From CAWEFA01 sp963851385 (lineage in GTDB: Bacteria; Bacteroidota; Bacteroidia; Bacteroidales; DTGW01): a DNA stretch of 64,000 bases. Every line of letters begins with the position of its first letter. Positions within the stretch are counted from its first letter, which is position 1. Below are positions 15,737 to 26,800 of the stretch, in pieces. The notes under the pieces were generated by a model. The model ran no database searches. It was not told where the DNA came from and saw only the letters and a list, made by a program, of their open reading frames with translations. A program made the position numbers and the translations under genes. The DNA is taken from assembly GCA_963851385.1 (NCBI GenBank), contig CAWKPE010000032.1, positions 161,604 to 225,603 on the forward strand, in the 5' to 3' direction.

Positions 15737-18700
15737 TTACTTTAATTCAACCAGTCTCTTTGTATCAACTGTATTTCCTGCTTTCATTTTCAATATATAT
15801 ATTCCGGAAGAAAGATTATAAGTTGAAGGAATAAACTGGAAATGATTAAAACCATTCTGTTGAATATTATTTAAGAGAATCGCTAATTTTTCTCCTATCA
15901 TATTATATATTTCAAGTGTGACATCTGATGGTTCGCGTAAATTATAGCTAATAGTCGTAAAGTTATTAAATGGATTTGGGTGACATGAAAGATTGAATTC
16001 ATTTGCACTAGCTTTTGTAATGCCAGTGCTTCTTATCCTGTTGTCTTCCATGTTTGAAACGGACTGGCTGTAAATATCACTTCCTGCTTTGAGATTGCCA
16101 TTAGGATAACAGGTACCAGCCGGATTCTTTACCGATATATAATAATATAGTGTGTCATTTGGCCCAACTACTGTATCGTCTGTCCAGGCTCGTGTTGAAC
16201 TTGCTATTGAATCTACCGGTAAAAAGTCCTTTCCATTTGAGCTTCTATATATATAATATGTTCTGTATGGAAAACCTATGTACTGATCCCACTCAAGCTG
16301 GATGCCACCTTGTTCTCCCGTTGTTGTTATAAGATGTATTGTTTTATGCAACAGACTTAAATTAATATCTGTTTCAACATTATTGGAATCTACAGCTGTT
16401 ATTTTATACAAATAAGCCTGTTGTTTTGGATTTACAAGTGTATCTTCAAAAATACCGGTTTTGGTATATGAAACACTACCTATTGAATCGTAATATCCTG
16501 CAACAGCACTCTCACGGTAAATATTAAATCTTGAATATTTAATTTTCGATTCTTTGTTCCAAACAATAAGGTTATGGCCATTGTCGCCAACTTTTGGAGT
16601 AGACACAGTAACCATGCAAATAGACGGCGCGAGGCTTAACATAACGGGAGTAGAATAGATACTTCCACAACCATTAGTTACTTTACAAATATAACTGCCT
16701 TCATTATCAGTTTTAAAACTATCAATTTTAAGTATAAGTGCAGTATCTGATGACAAATTGAGGCCATCTTTTTGCCATAGATATTTTAAAGGTTTGGTTC
16801 CATCTGCTCTGACTTCTAGTGTTATAGGAGAACCCTTTTGAACCATTGAACTTAAAGGTTGATCAGATATTTCAGGTTCAGTATTAATCTGCAAAAAAAC
16901 CGGATTGCTGTACACTTTACCATATGCATTCGCAGCAGCACAAACATAATTTCCCTGATCTAAGTACTGCTTTGCACCGTAAATCGTATAATTTAATTGA
17001 GTTGCACCTGGTATATTTATACCATCTTTTTGCCACTGGATGTTTGCTGTATCTGAGACAGTAATAGAAAGTTTTACCGTATCTCCTTCGCAAAGTGAAT
17101 TTCCCGCAGGTTGGTTAATAAATACGATATTTCCACCTTGATTTTCAACAGCACCAATATCAATTTGATTTCCATTAATGCGAGGATTACCGAATATATC
17201 GGTTGAAGGTAAGGTAACTCCTGGTATATCTGTAGTTCCCTTATTAATATTTCCTGAAAATGTTGAAATACGGTAATCTGCCAACAAACCGTTTCCGGAA
17301 CTATCTAGCGGAAATGGCAGTTTAATAAAACCAGGATCAACAGAAATAATATTTGCCGAATCATTCCATTGAAAATCATAATACCCATTATACTGCTGTA
17401 TATTGCAATTATATATGTTTACTTTATATTGGCTAAATATTTCATTACAAAATGTTACTGCATGATTACCCCAAAAAACACTATTATAAATATCAAAAGA
17501 AGTTGTAATGTCACTGCATATACCACCTGCACTAGTACCAGAGTAATTATATATTACAGCATTATTTGAGAAGACGGGCGCACCATTATTTCCTATACTT
17601 AATCCACCACCAGTGGTTGAATAATTATTACTAATAATATTATTTACAATGACAGGGCTGGAATTTGAAATATACAAACCCCCTCCACTAGAATAAATAT
17701 AACCAAAGCAACTATTATTTGTTATAAAATTATTCATGATAATAGGCTGAGATTTTGTATTAACAAGAATGGCCCCACCATTAGCATAAGCATAATTGTT
17801 ATAAAAAATATTGTTTTTTACAACTGGACTTGAAATATCATCAATACGTATAGCAGCACCCCAGTAAGCAGAATTATTTCTGAAATAACTGTTCGAAATT
17901 ATAACTTTGGAAAAATACAATATATTGAGTGCTCCACTTTGCCATGCATCCATATTCTTAGCAAATTCAAAAACGCAATATTTAAAATATGAAGTATCGT
18001 TATGAGTCAAAGCTCCATTTACGCCGTATTGACCATTATCGAAATAAATGCCTCTCCATCCGGTACTAATTAAGTTAGCCGGACAGGTAAAATAAATTGA
18101 ATCCTCTTTATCTCCAATAGCTATCATTGTACCCTGGACACCAATTATATAACTTCCCTGGAATAGTACTTTAACCCCAGGAGACAAGATGAGTTTGACA
18201 CTGTCTTTTATTGTAATATTATCTGTAACCAAAACAGTATCGGCAATCCAAATAGTGTTTGTTTTTATCGTACCGTTAACACTAATAGTTCCAATATGAG
18301 CTTCAGAAGCGCCAATATCAATAAATCCGTTCATTACTCTGGAATTATTATAAAAATCCGACAAACTTAATTGAGCAGTTTGCTTATTTGAAATACCTGC
18401 GTTGATTGCCGGAGATATATTTGGATAAGTGATTTTAAGTTGCCAGTTTGCAATTGAAGCATCATAAGTATCTCCTGCCCCGGCTGTTGGACTGATAAAA
18501 AGCGGATTCAGACCTAAGGTATCAGTAAATATTGCACTTTTTGCCGGAATTGTACCAGAATATACTGATCCGGGCTGAATAATACAATGATCGAAAACCG
18601 GAGACTCTTCAGATAAAATTATTTTTATTTGACTGTATGCACTACTCTGATTTTTATTGCCCCAAATAATATTGTTATAAAACTCGGCTCCGCTTACATC

Positions 18701-19627
18701 CCAAAAGGCCAAACCTCCACAGGTTTGAGCCAGATTATTAACAATGTTATCATTCACAAAAACAGGGCTCGAACCCCATAAAGCAATAGCACCGTCACCT
18801 GATGCTTTATTATTAGCAATTACTGTATTCCCAATAAAAGCATTGGACTGGTTTAAATAAATAGCTCCCCCATTTCCCCCGGCATTATTATTAGCAAACA
18901 AACAATTTTGAATGACAGGATTATTTGATATCATCCAGAGAGCGCCTCCATCGGCTTTACATTTATTTTTTAAAAAAGTACAATTTAATATTATCGGGCG
19001 ACTCCCCCAATCTGAAAAGAAGGCTCCTCCGGAACCACTTTTAGCCTGGTTCATTTTAAATGAACAATTTTGAAAAATTAAGTCGGAAGAATAGGTGATA
19101 TATATAGCTCCTCCATTTTTTTTCGCCACATTTTTATAAAATGAACAATTGGAAAATTTAATGTTATTATAATCATTTATGCTTATAGCGCCACCGGAAC
19201 CTAAACTATCGATAGTTTTTGCATATTCAAAAACACAATAATTAAATATAGAACTGTCTGACATTTGGTAACCGGTTGCCGGATTGTTCCAAATTATACT
19301 ATGCCAACCACCATTGGCAGTGATTGTGTCTGTTAAACCCGCTGTGTCCGTTATAACTTTCATAAAATAAATGCTGTCTGTTACAGTACCTTTTGCTACT
19401 AAAGAACCAAATACATTAATCCTGTAATAACCCTTGAAAATAATCTGCACACCAGGTTCAATATTAAGATTCGTATGCAGAGGAATTGTTATATCTCCCG
19501 TAATATTATAGGGTGAATTACTTTTTGTCCATGTACCGGATACATTACCTGCACTGATAACAGTATTGGCAAAACATAATGTCCCAATTAATATTGAGAG
19601 ACAAAATGACATAATTAGTTTTTTCAT
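15737..19627 (-). CDS. T9SS-exported beta-helix/Ig surface protein 1
   Basis: 1296 residues. There is a signal peptide (about 1-20), then two right-handed parallel beta-helix blocks built of 'NxxxxNNxAxxxGGAIY' type turns. Each closes with a 'SPAINAG...DIGA' choice-of-anchor-Q-like motif (about 410-440 and 800-830). Two Ig-like domains follow (about 840-1010, with GDTVKLSITVSD and GNYVCAAANAYG), then fibronectin-like segments, and a type A sorting domain starting at CHPNPFNNFTTISY that ends in KRLVELK. T9SS would carry it to the cell surface. The role is probably adhesion or glycan binding; no catalytic motif was seen. It is separated from paralogue 2 by a terminator and 244 bp. Confidence 0.88.
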   Translation of the reverse strand: MKKLIMSFCLSILIGTLCFANTVISAGNVSGTWTKSNSPYNITGDITIPLHTNLNIEPGVQIIFKGYYRINVFGSLVAKGTVTDSIYFMKVITDTAGLTDTITANGGWHSIIWNNPATGYQMSDSSIFNYCVFEYAKTIDSLGSGGAISINDYNNIKFSNCSFYKNVAKKNGGAIYITYSSDLIFQNCSFKMNQAKSGSGGAFFSDWGSRPIILNCTFLKNKCKADGGALWMISNNPVIQNCLFANNNAGGNGGAIYLNQSNAFIGNTVIANNKASGDGAIALWGSSPVFVNDNIVNNLAQTCGGLAFWDVSGAEFYNNIIWGNKNQSSAYSQIKIILSEESPVFDHCIIQPGSVYSGTIPAKSAIFTDTLGLNPLFISPTAGAGDTYDASIANWQLKITYPNISPAINAGISNKQTAQLSLSDFYNNSRVMNGFIDIGASEAHIGTISVNGTIKTNTIWIADTVLVTDNITIKDSVKLILSPGVKVLFQGSYIIGVQGTMIAIGDKEDSIYFTCPANLISTGWRGIYFDNGQYGVNGALTHNDTSYFKYCVFEFAKNMDAWQSGALNILYFSKVIISNSYFRNNSAYWGAAIRIDDISSPVVKNNIFYNNYAYANGGAILVNTKSQPIIMNNFITNNSCFGYIYSSGGGLYISNSSPVIVNNIISNNYSTTGGGLSIGNNGAPVFSNNAVIYNYSGTSAGGICSDITTSFDIYNSVFWGNHAVTFCNEIFSQYKVNIYNCNIQQYNGYYDFQWNDSANIISVDPGFIKLPFPLDSSGNGLLADYRISTFSGNINKGTTDIPGVTLPSTDIFGNPRINGNQIDIGAVENQGGNIVFINQPAGNSLCEGDTVKLSITVSDTANIQWQKDGINIPGATQLNYTIYGAKQYLDQGNYVCAAANAYGKVYSNPVFLQINTEPEISDQPLSSMVQKGSPITLEVRADGTKPLKYLWQKDGLNLSSDTALILKIDSFKTDNEGSYICKVTNGCGSIYSTPVMLSLAPSICMVTVSTPKVGDNGHNLIVWNKESKIKYSRFNIYRESAVAGYYDSIGSVSYTKTGIFEDTLVNPKQQAYLYKITAVDSNNVETDINLSLLHKTIHLITTTGEQGGIQLEWDQYIGFPYRTYYIYRSSNGKDFLPVDSIASSTRAWTDDTVVGPNDTLYYYISVKNPAGTCYPNGNLKAGSDIYSQSVSNMEDNRIRSTGITKASANEFNLSCHPNPFNNFTTISYNLREPSDVTLEIYNMIGEKLAILLNNIQQNGFNHFQFIPSTYNLSSGIYILKMKAGNTVDTKRLVELK
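16032..16636 (-). repeat. 605-bp shared block in surface protein 1
   Basis: Near-identical at DNA level to 20167-20771 and 24109-24713, all exactly 605 bp. It encodes the Cys-containing stem and fibronectin-like region before the sorting domain. Identity with copy 3 continues on both sides (15949-16031 and about 16638-16703), unlike copy 2. Confidence 0.85.
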
Positions 19628-19819
19628 ATTAATGTTTATTTTGGTTTTTACTAATTTAATAACTACTATACAAATTAATTAATTCTAATGCAATATTGTT
19701 TGATAAAAATATATCCGAAAAAAGCTTCGACTTCGTTAAGACTGATAGATAATTGTGGATTCATAATGAGTGCAGCCAATTTTTTTAGGTATAATTATAC
19801 TCTATAGAAATATGCTAAT

Positions 19820-19859
19820 AAAAAAATGCAGAAACAAGAATAGGTCTGTTTCTGCATTT
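19820..19859 (-). terminator. Terminator after surface protein 2
   Basis: A 12-bp perfect stem (AAATGCAGAAAC with GTTTCTGCATTT, loop 12 nt) followed on the - strand by a run of seven T, starting 12 nt past the stop at 19872. It should end the transcript of proteins 3 and 2 before protein 1. Confidence 0.85.
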
Positions 19860-19871
19860 AAATGATTTATG

Positions 19872-22800
19872 TTACTTTGTTACCACGAGTTTTCTCTCAA
19901 GAGTTTTATTTCCGGTATTAAGTTTTAAAATATAAATTCCTGAACCTAAATTCATCTTTGCTGCATCAAGCTTATAATTGTAAGCTCCTGATTGCAGATT
20001 ATCATTTACAAGAACTACTAACCTGTCTCCTATAGTATTATACAATTCTATAACTACTTGTGAAGCTACTTTCACATTGTATCTAATTGTAGTTATACTA
20101 TTAAATGGATTAGGATAGCATGAAAGACCAAATTCATCAGTTTCGACATGAGCCACTGCAGTTGCTCTTATCCTGTTATCATCCATGTTTGAAACTGACT
20201 GGCTGTAAATATCACTTCCTGCTTTGAGATTGCCATTAGGATAACAGGTACCGGCTGGATTCTTTACCGATATATAATAGTATAATGTGTCATTTGGCCC
20301 GACTACTGTATCGTCTGTCCAGGCTCGTGTTGAACTTGCTATTGAATCTACCGGTAAAAAGTCCTTTCCATTTGAACTTCTATATATATAATATGTTCTG
20401 TATGGAAAACCTATGTACTGGTCCCACTCAAGCTGGATGCCACCTTGTTCTCCCGTTGTTGTTATAAGATGTATTGTTTTATGCAACAGACTTGAATTAA
20501 TATCTGTTTCAACATTATTGGAATCTACAGCTGTTATTTTATACAAATAAGCCTGTTGTTTTGGATTTACAAGTGTATCCTCAAAAATGCCTGTTTTAGA
20601 ATATGAAACACTACCTATTGAATCGTAATATCCTGCAACAGCACTCTCACGGTAAATATTGAATCTTGAATATTTAATTTTCGATTCTTTGTTCCAAACA
20701 ATAAGGTTATGGCCATTGTCGCCAACTTTTGGAGTAGACACAGTAACCATGCAAATAGACGGCGCGAGGCTCATTACAGCCGGCGTAGTATATGCACTTC
20801 CACAATTATTGAATATATCGCATATGTAGGTTCCTTCATTTTCAGGCATAAAGCTATCAATATTAAGTTTAAGAGTCGTATCATAAGGAAGGTTAATTCC
20901 ATCTAACTTCCACTGGTATCTCAGCGGTTTACTTCCATCAGCTTTAGCTTCTAACAAAATGGACGAGCCTTTATTAACCAATGTACTTGAAGGTTGATCG
21001 GTTATATCAGGAGCCGTGCGAACCTGAAGCAAAGCAGAATTGGAGACAATCGAACCATAGGCATTTTGTAAAACACACTGGTATCCACCTGTACTATTAT
21101 CATCAATTGAATCAATCGTATAAGTTGATGCATTAGCATTGGGTATGTTCGTACCATCTACTTGCCATTGATATACTGCCGTGTCGGCATTAACTAAGCT
21201 AAAAGTAAAAGATTTGCCTTCACATTTTATATCTCCATAAGGTTGTTGCTTAATTATGGGAAGTTGGCCTTGTTGCTCAATTGCACCTATGTCAATAGTA
21301 TCGCCTATTGTACGTGCGTTTCCTTGAATATCTATAGAAGGTAAAACAACACTGGAAGGTAAATTGAAAGTACCTTTATTAATTGAAGGATAAAAACTAT
21401 TTCGTTTATAATCCTTTAATGCATAATTATCATTCCCTTCGTCCCAAACAAAATTTGACAAGTATGATACCACAGGCAGGTAAGGGTTGACTGTTAATCC
21501 TGCTAATGAGGTATAATTTGTAATTTTATACATACAATTAGAAAATGTTGGTTTGCTCTGGTCCGACCAAGTTATATTATCAAAACAAACTGAATTATAA
21601 AATCGCGGGTTTGAACTGTAAAGGCTCGTCTGCTTGTTACCGTAAAACTCGCAATTTACAAATACAGGATTTGAGCTGGTTACTTTATCATATGATCGAG
21701 TAATAGTATTAATAATCAATGGTTCAATTGCGTATGAAAATGATAAATCATTCATATTTCTTGTAAAATAACAATTGGATAAATTGACGTTTGACGAATT
21801 TATAAAAACCGTACTATTACCGAGATTATCTGTAAATTGGCACTGATCAATTGAAATATCTGAATTAAATGCAGCTATTGCAGATCCATCTCCGGTCAAT
21901 TGCGTGGGATCATCCATACTTCTTGAAACATTATAACGAAATACGCAATTTTTTATGCTTACGTTATTGTTATAATCAACATTTATAGCTGCGCCTTTCC
22001 AATAACCTTTATGCTCGGCAAATTCAAAACGGCAATATTGGAAAATAGCACTGTCTGTTGAATTTTGGAAAGCCTGAATATTTATTCCCTGCCAAAAAAT
22101 ACCCGTAGTCGACGAAATAGGTAATATCGGATTCTGTCTCGTAAATACTATTGAATCCCCTATTGTTCCTTGTGCAATTATTCCATGGCAAGTTATAGAA
22201 TCTTGCAAATAATAATCACCTTGGAAAGAAACTACTGTTCCTGGAGCAATTGTCAATTTTCCACCTGTAGTTACCGAAACATTGCCAAATACTTTTACAG
22301 TGTCTGCCACCCACATAGTAGGTGTAGTAATTGTAGTGGTAAATATAGAATCAACCGGTATATATAATTCGTAAGCCCCTACATCAGGATATCCATGTTT
22401 TATACGTGCTGTACCAACGTAATCTGTCGTAGGCATTAAATATGGATCCGTGTTAGTAGTACCAGCATTTATACACGGTGAATTACTGCCAACCGCCCAA
22501 TAAGCATTTGCAGCATCATTATTCCATCCCATAGTGTCAGTAGGTGCGTTAAATTGTGGATCTAAATTGATATTTTGTTTAAAACTTTTGACAGTAAACC
22601 CCAGACTTTTTACGCTGGCAATGGTTGAATATGGGAGGAGACAATTGTTTATTGAGATATTCATATTTCCATAAAGATCAGTAGATGTAGAATGATTGTT
22701 CCAAATTATCGTATTATAAAAATAAGCATCAGATCCTCCCGATAAACTTGGCTTTAGAAAACCGATACCTGTTTGGTTATATGCTATAGTGTTGTTTATA

Positions 22801-23768
22801 AATGCCGTAATTGTTCCATTGACATATCCTGCATTAACATTATTTACAATTAAATTGTTTGTGAGTGTAATAATTGAATTATAAAAAGTAATACCATAGT
22901 TTTTATTATTGTAAATATTGTTTCTGTCTAAATTAACCGAAGTTGACCAGGTAACATTAACCCCATTTTGAGAGTTATTGTAAATTCTATTACTTACTAC
23001 TGTGCCTATTCCTGAAGTAATTGAGAGTGCCGATCTATCATTAATATGCGTAGCGCTGGTATTAGTATTGTTATAAATATTATTTCCTGTAATATTAAAT
23101 TTTCCTATTGCAAATACTGTCGCAGGTGCCTGGCTTTTATAAAATGAAGAATTCGATAATATTAATGAATCGTTAGTAAGTGTCGGAGATGAAAATAAAA
23201 TACCATTCATAGTTGTACTGAATGTTTTATTATCATGGAATAAACAACTTTTGAAGGAAGTATTTCCATTATTTATGAAAAGAGAATTCGTTAATGACTT
23301 GGCCAATTGGAATTGGCATAGATAGAAATTGCCTTTTGATCCTCCCGATAACGTAATTCCCAGCCAGCCGACCGTTGAAACAGATGGGCTTGAAAACCCT
23401 GTAGTATCGCCAGCCGTAATAGTTGCATGCTTATAACTAAAAGTTATGTAATGATATACCGGCATCCGGACATAAATTAACCCAATCTTAGTCAAAATCC
23501 ATGTAATTGTTCCAACTGCCGATATTGAGCCCTGCACCGTAATAGAGTATTGACTCTGAAAAACCACTTTTGTACCTGAGGGAATAGTCAGCGCGCCAGT
23601 GCTGGTAATGACAACATTACTGGTTACATTTACAGTATCTGCATTCCAAGTCGTAGCAGTGGTAATATTTCCACCAACGTTAATTTGTGTAGCATTAACA
23701 AAATTTGGTATAAGCAGGAATAAAAAAATACCTGCTATTAATTTAAAAAGTGTTGATTCTTTTTTCAT
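19872..23768 (-). CDS. T9SS-exported beta-helix/Ig surface protein 2
   Basis: 1298 residues. A signal peptide (about 8-26, ending VNATQ) is followed by two beta-helix blocks, less glycine-rich than in protein 1. The anchor-Q-like closures are SPCINAG...DVGAYE and PSINKG...DIGAIE. Then come two Ig-like domains with WQVDGTNIPN and YQWKLDGINLP, the shared 605-bp stem, and its own type A sorting domain (CYPNPFNSITTIRY ... KLVVTK). Only 45 bp separate its start from the stop of protein 3, so the two are probably one operon. Its sorting domain differs clearly from those of 1 and 3, while the stem is nearly identical. Confidence 0.88.
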   Translation of the reverse strand: MKKESTLFKLIAGIFLFLLIPNFVNATQINVGGNITTATTWNADTVNVTSNVVITSTGALTIPSGTKVVFQSQYSITVQGSISAVGTITWILTKIGLIYVRMPVYHYITFSYKHATITAGDTTGFSSPSVSTVGWLGITLSGGSKGNFYLCQFQLAKSLTNSLFINNGNTSFKSCLFHDNKTFSTTMNGILFSSPTLTNDSLILSNSSFYKSQAPATVFAIGKFNITGNNIYNNTNTSATHINDRSALSITSGIGTVVSNRIYNNSQNGVNVTWSTSVNLDRNNIYNNKNYGITFYNSIITLTNNLIVNNVNAGYVNGTITAFINNTIAYNQTGIGFLKPSLSGGSDAYFYNTIIWNNHSTSTDLYGNMNISINNCLLPYSTIASVKSLGFTVKSFKQNINLDPQFNAPTDTMGWNNDAANAYWAVGSNSPCINAGTTNTDPYLMPTTDYVGTARIKHGYPDVGAYELYIPVDSIFTTTITTPTMWVADTVKVFGNVSVTTGGKLTIAPGTVVSFQGDYYLQDSITCHGIIAQGTIGDSIVFTRQNPILPISSTTGIFWQGINIQAFQNSTDSAIFQYCRFEFAEHKGYWKGAAINVDYNNNVSIKNCVFRYNVSRSMDDPTQLTGDGSAIAAFNSDISIDQCQFTDNLGNSTVFINSSNVNLSNCYFTRNMNDLSFSYAIEPLIINTITRSYDKVTSSNPVFVNCEFYGNKQTSLYSSNPRFYNSVCFDNITWSDQSKPTFSNCMYKITNYTSLAGLTVNPYLPVVSYLSNFVWDEGNDNYALKDYKRNSFYPSINKGTFNLPSSVVLPSIDIQGNARTIGDTIDIGAIEQQGQLPIIKQQPYGDIKCEGKSFTFSLVNADTAVYQWQVDGTNIPNANASTYTIDSIDDNSTGGYQCVLQNAYGSIVSNSALLQVRTAPDITDQPSSTLVNKGSSILLEAKADGSKPLRYQWKLDGINLPYDTTLKLNIDSFMPENEGTYICDIFNNCGSAYTTPAVMSLAPSICMVTVSTPKVGDNGHNLIVWNKESKIKYSRFNIYRESAVAGYYDSIGSVSYSKTGIFEDTLVNPKQQAYLYKITAVDSNNVETDINSSLLHKTIHLITTTGEQGGIQLEWDQYIGFPYRTYYIYRSSNGKDFLPVDSIASSTRAWTDDTVVGPNDTLYYYISVKNPAGTCYPNGNLKAGSDIYSQSVSNMDDNRIRATAVAHVETDEFGLSCYPNPFNSITTIRYNVKVASQVVIELYNTIGDRLVVLVNDNLQSGAYNYKLDAAKMNLGSGIYILKLNTGNKTLERKLVVTK
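20167..20771 (-). repeat. 605-bp shared block in surface protein 2
   Basis: Second copy of the block. Its similarity to copies 1 and 3 stops sharply at both edges: the Ig domain upstream and the sorting domain downstream are diverged. Confidence 0.85.
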
Positions 23769-23813
23769 GGCTAAATTTTATTTTGGATTTTGTTAATATT
23801 TTTAATTTAATAC

Positions 23814-26800
23814 TTATTCAGTTTTAATAAGTTTTAGAGTTTTGAAAATATTTCCGGCTTTAAATTTTAAGATATATACACCAGGCGAAAGGCCTATACT
23901 ATTTGAATTAAAATGATAATTATGAAATCCGGCTTCTTGTCTGGCATTAATAAGAATTGAAATACTTTCACCCATTGTATTATAAACTTCAAGCATGACA
24001 TCAGAAGTTTTTTGTAAATAATAGCTAATAGTCGTAAAGTTATTAAATGGATTTGGGTGACAAGAAAGATTGAATTCATTTGCACTAGCTTTTGTAATGC
24101 CAGTGCTTCTTATCCTGTTGTCTTCCATGTTTGAAACTGACTGGCTGTAAATATCACTTCCTGCTTTGAGATTGCCATTAGGATAACAGGTACCGGCTGG
24201 ATTCTTTACCGATATATAATAGTATAATGTGTCATTTGGCCCGACTACTGTATCGTCTGTCCAGGCTCGTGTTGAACTTGCTATTGAATCTACCGGTAAA
24301 AAATCCGTTCCATTTGAGCTTCTATATATATAATATGTTCTGTATGGAAAACCTATGTACTGGTCCCACTCAAGCTGGATGCCACCTTGTTCTCCCGTTG
24401 TTGTTATAAGATGTATTGTTTTATGCAACAGACTTGAATTAATATCTGTTTCAACATTATTGGAATCTACAGCTGTTATTTTATACAAATAAGCCTGTTG
24501 TTTTGGATTTACAAGTGTATCCTCAAAAATGCCTGTTTTAGAATATGAAACACTACCTATTGAATCGTAATATCCTGCAACAGCACTCTCACGGTAAATA
24601 TTAAATCTTGAATATTTAATTTTCGATTCTTTGTTCCAAACAATAAGATTGTGACCATTATCGCCGACTTTTGGTGCAGACACCGTAACCATGCAAATAG
24701 ATGGTGCAAGGCTTAACATAACGGGAGTAGAATAGATACTTCCACAACCATTAGTTACTTTACAAATATAACTGCCTTCATAGTTAATATTAAAACTATC
24801 AATATTAACTTTATTGGTTGTATCAGGTAAATTAATACCATCTTTTTGCCATGCGTAACTTAATGGTTTACTACCATCGGCTTTGATATTTAATGAAACA
24901 GGAGAATTTTTAATTATCAGCGAACTTGAAGGTTGATCAGTGATTTCAGGAGCAGTATTAATATTTAAAAATGCAGGGTTGCTATACGCGTTACCATAAG
25001 CATTGCCTGCAATACATATATAATTGCCTTCGTCGTTACCATTTACTGAAGAAATTTTATATACAGGTTCATTAGCTCCAGGTATATCTTGCCCGTCCTT
25101 CTGCCATTGATAAGTAGCGGTATCACTAACAGAAACCATCAAAGACACAATATCACCTTCGCATAATGAACCACCAATCGGTTGTGTTACAAATTGCAAT
25201 TTTGATGATTGATTTTCAAAAGCACCGATATCTATAATTCCACCATTAACTCTTGGGTTCCCGGCAAAATCTGTTGAAGGGAATGTTATATTATTTACAG
25301 AAGTTGTACCGGCATTGATACATGGTGAAATTGCAAACATCGACCAGTCATTGGAAATTGCATTATAGCTACTTCCTGCTCCCAAAGTTGGGTTGATAAA
25401 TGCAGGAGGCCCATCAATATCATTTTGAAATGTTACATTACCATATAAATAACTGGATTGAAGATTACAATTGATAAAACTGGCTTGTGAAATATTGTCA
25501 ATAAGTGCGATCTGAATAGGAGTGGTTAAATTGTAATTTCCTCTTAGAATGGAATTAATAAATAAGACATTTGAATTTAATAATGTAACACTTGATAGCG
25601 AAATATCAGTATAATATGTGTAATTATTCACTATATCAGAATTGATAAAAGTCACACTTGCATTTGAGTTATAGACACCTCCGCCTGTATTGTTAGCAAT
25701 TATTGAATTTTCAATAATAACTGATTCCGAACCGGTAATTATTATTGGATCGGGTCCGGTATTATTTATTATCAATAAACCTGATAAGTTAAGATTGGAA
25801 TAATTACATGAAATAGCAGTTCCTGAATTGGAATGATGATATATCATTAGGTTCTTATTAAATGTGGAATGGCTGATATTAATATTAGAATGGTCGCAAC
25901 ATATAGCAGCTCCACAAATTTTTGCCAGGTTATTGTAAAAAAATGAATGATCAATGATTAGTCTGTTAAAACTCTTTACATATATTGCTCCTCCCGAATC
26001 AGTAATTGATTTGCCATTTTCAAACCTGCAATATTCAATATAAGAAGTATCATTATTGTCCATTATTCCTGAGCTGTTATCAAACCGGATACCATGCCAA
26101 CCTCCGGCCGTATTTCCATCTCCATAGAAATTATTGGTGTCTTTTACTGTAAATAAAATTACTTTACCGGCTTTGCCAATTGCTTTTAATGTGCCTTGTA
26201 TATTTAATTTGTAATATCCCTGGAACTGTACAACTGTTCCCGGATCGATAGTTAATGTATATCCATTTTTGACAGCCAGATCGCAATTAATTATAACAGT
26301 GTCAGCTATCCATTCAGTATTTGAAGTAATATCTGCGCAAGGTGGCTGAATACTTCCAATTCGATTTTCATATGCTCCCAAATCAATTATAGCATTTGAA
26401 ATTCTATTATTACCGGCTAAATCTTTTAAGGGTATATCTACGTCAGGAATAATTGATAAACCGGCATTTATGCATGGAGATGTTGTATTAATATTCCAAT
26501 TTGCCGTTAATCCACTATAGCTTAATCCTGCTCCACCCGAAGCTCCTACAAATAGAGGATTTGTAGTTATATTAGATTGGTTAATACCATTGAATGTTGC
26601 ACCACCGGTCAAACCAAATGCAGCCGTTCCTCCCTGTATATCACAATTAATAAAGTCTGGAGAAGAATGAACCAGGTTAATACATACCTGGCTTCCTGAA
26701 GTGGAGGCACTATTTCCCCATAATATGGTATTATAAATATGTGCATTGGCGCTATTAGTGCTGTAAATACCTCCTCCGTTAACCGCTGAGTTATTACAAA

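Noticed and set aside
16150..16332. Short + strand frame repeated at 20285-20467 and 24227-24409
   Set aside because: It is repeated only because it is the antisense shadow of the 605-bp shared block in the three surface-protein genes.
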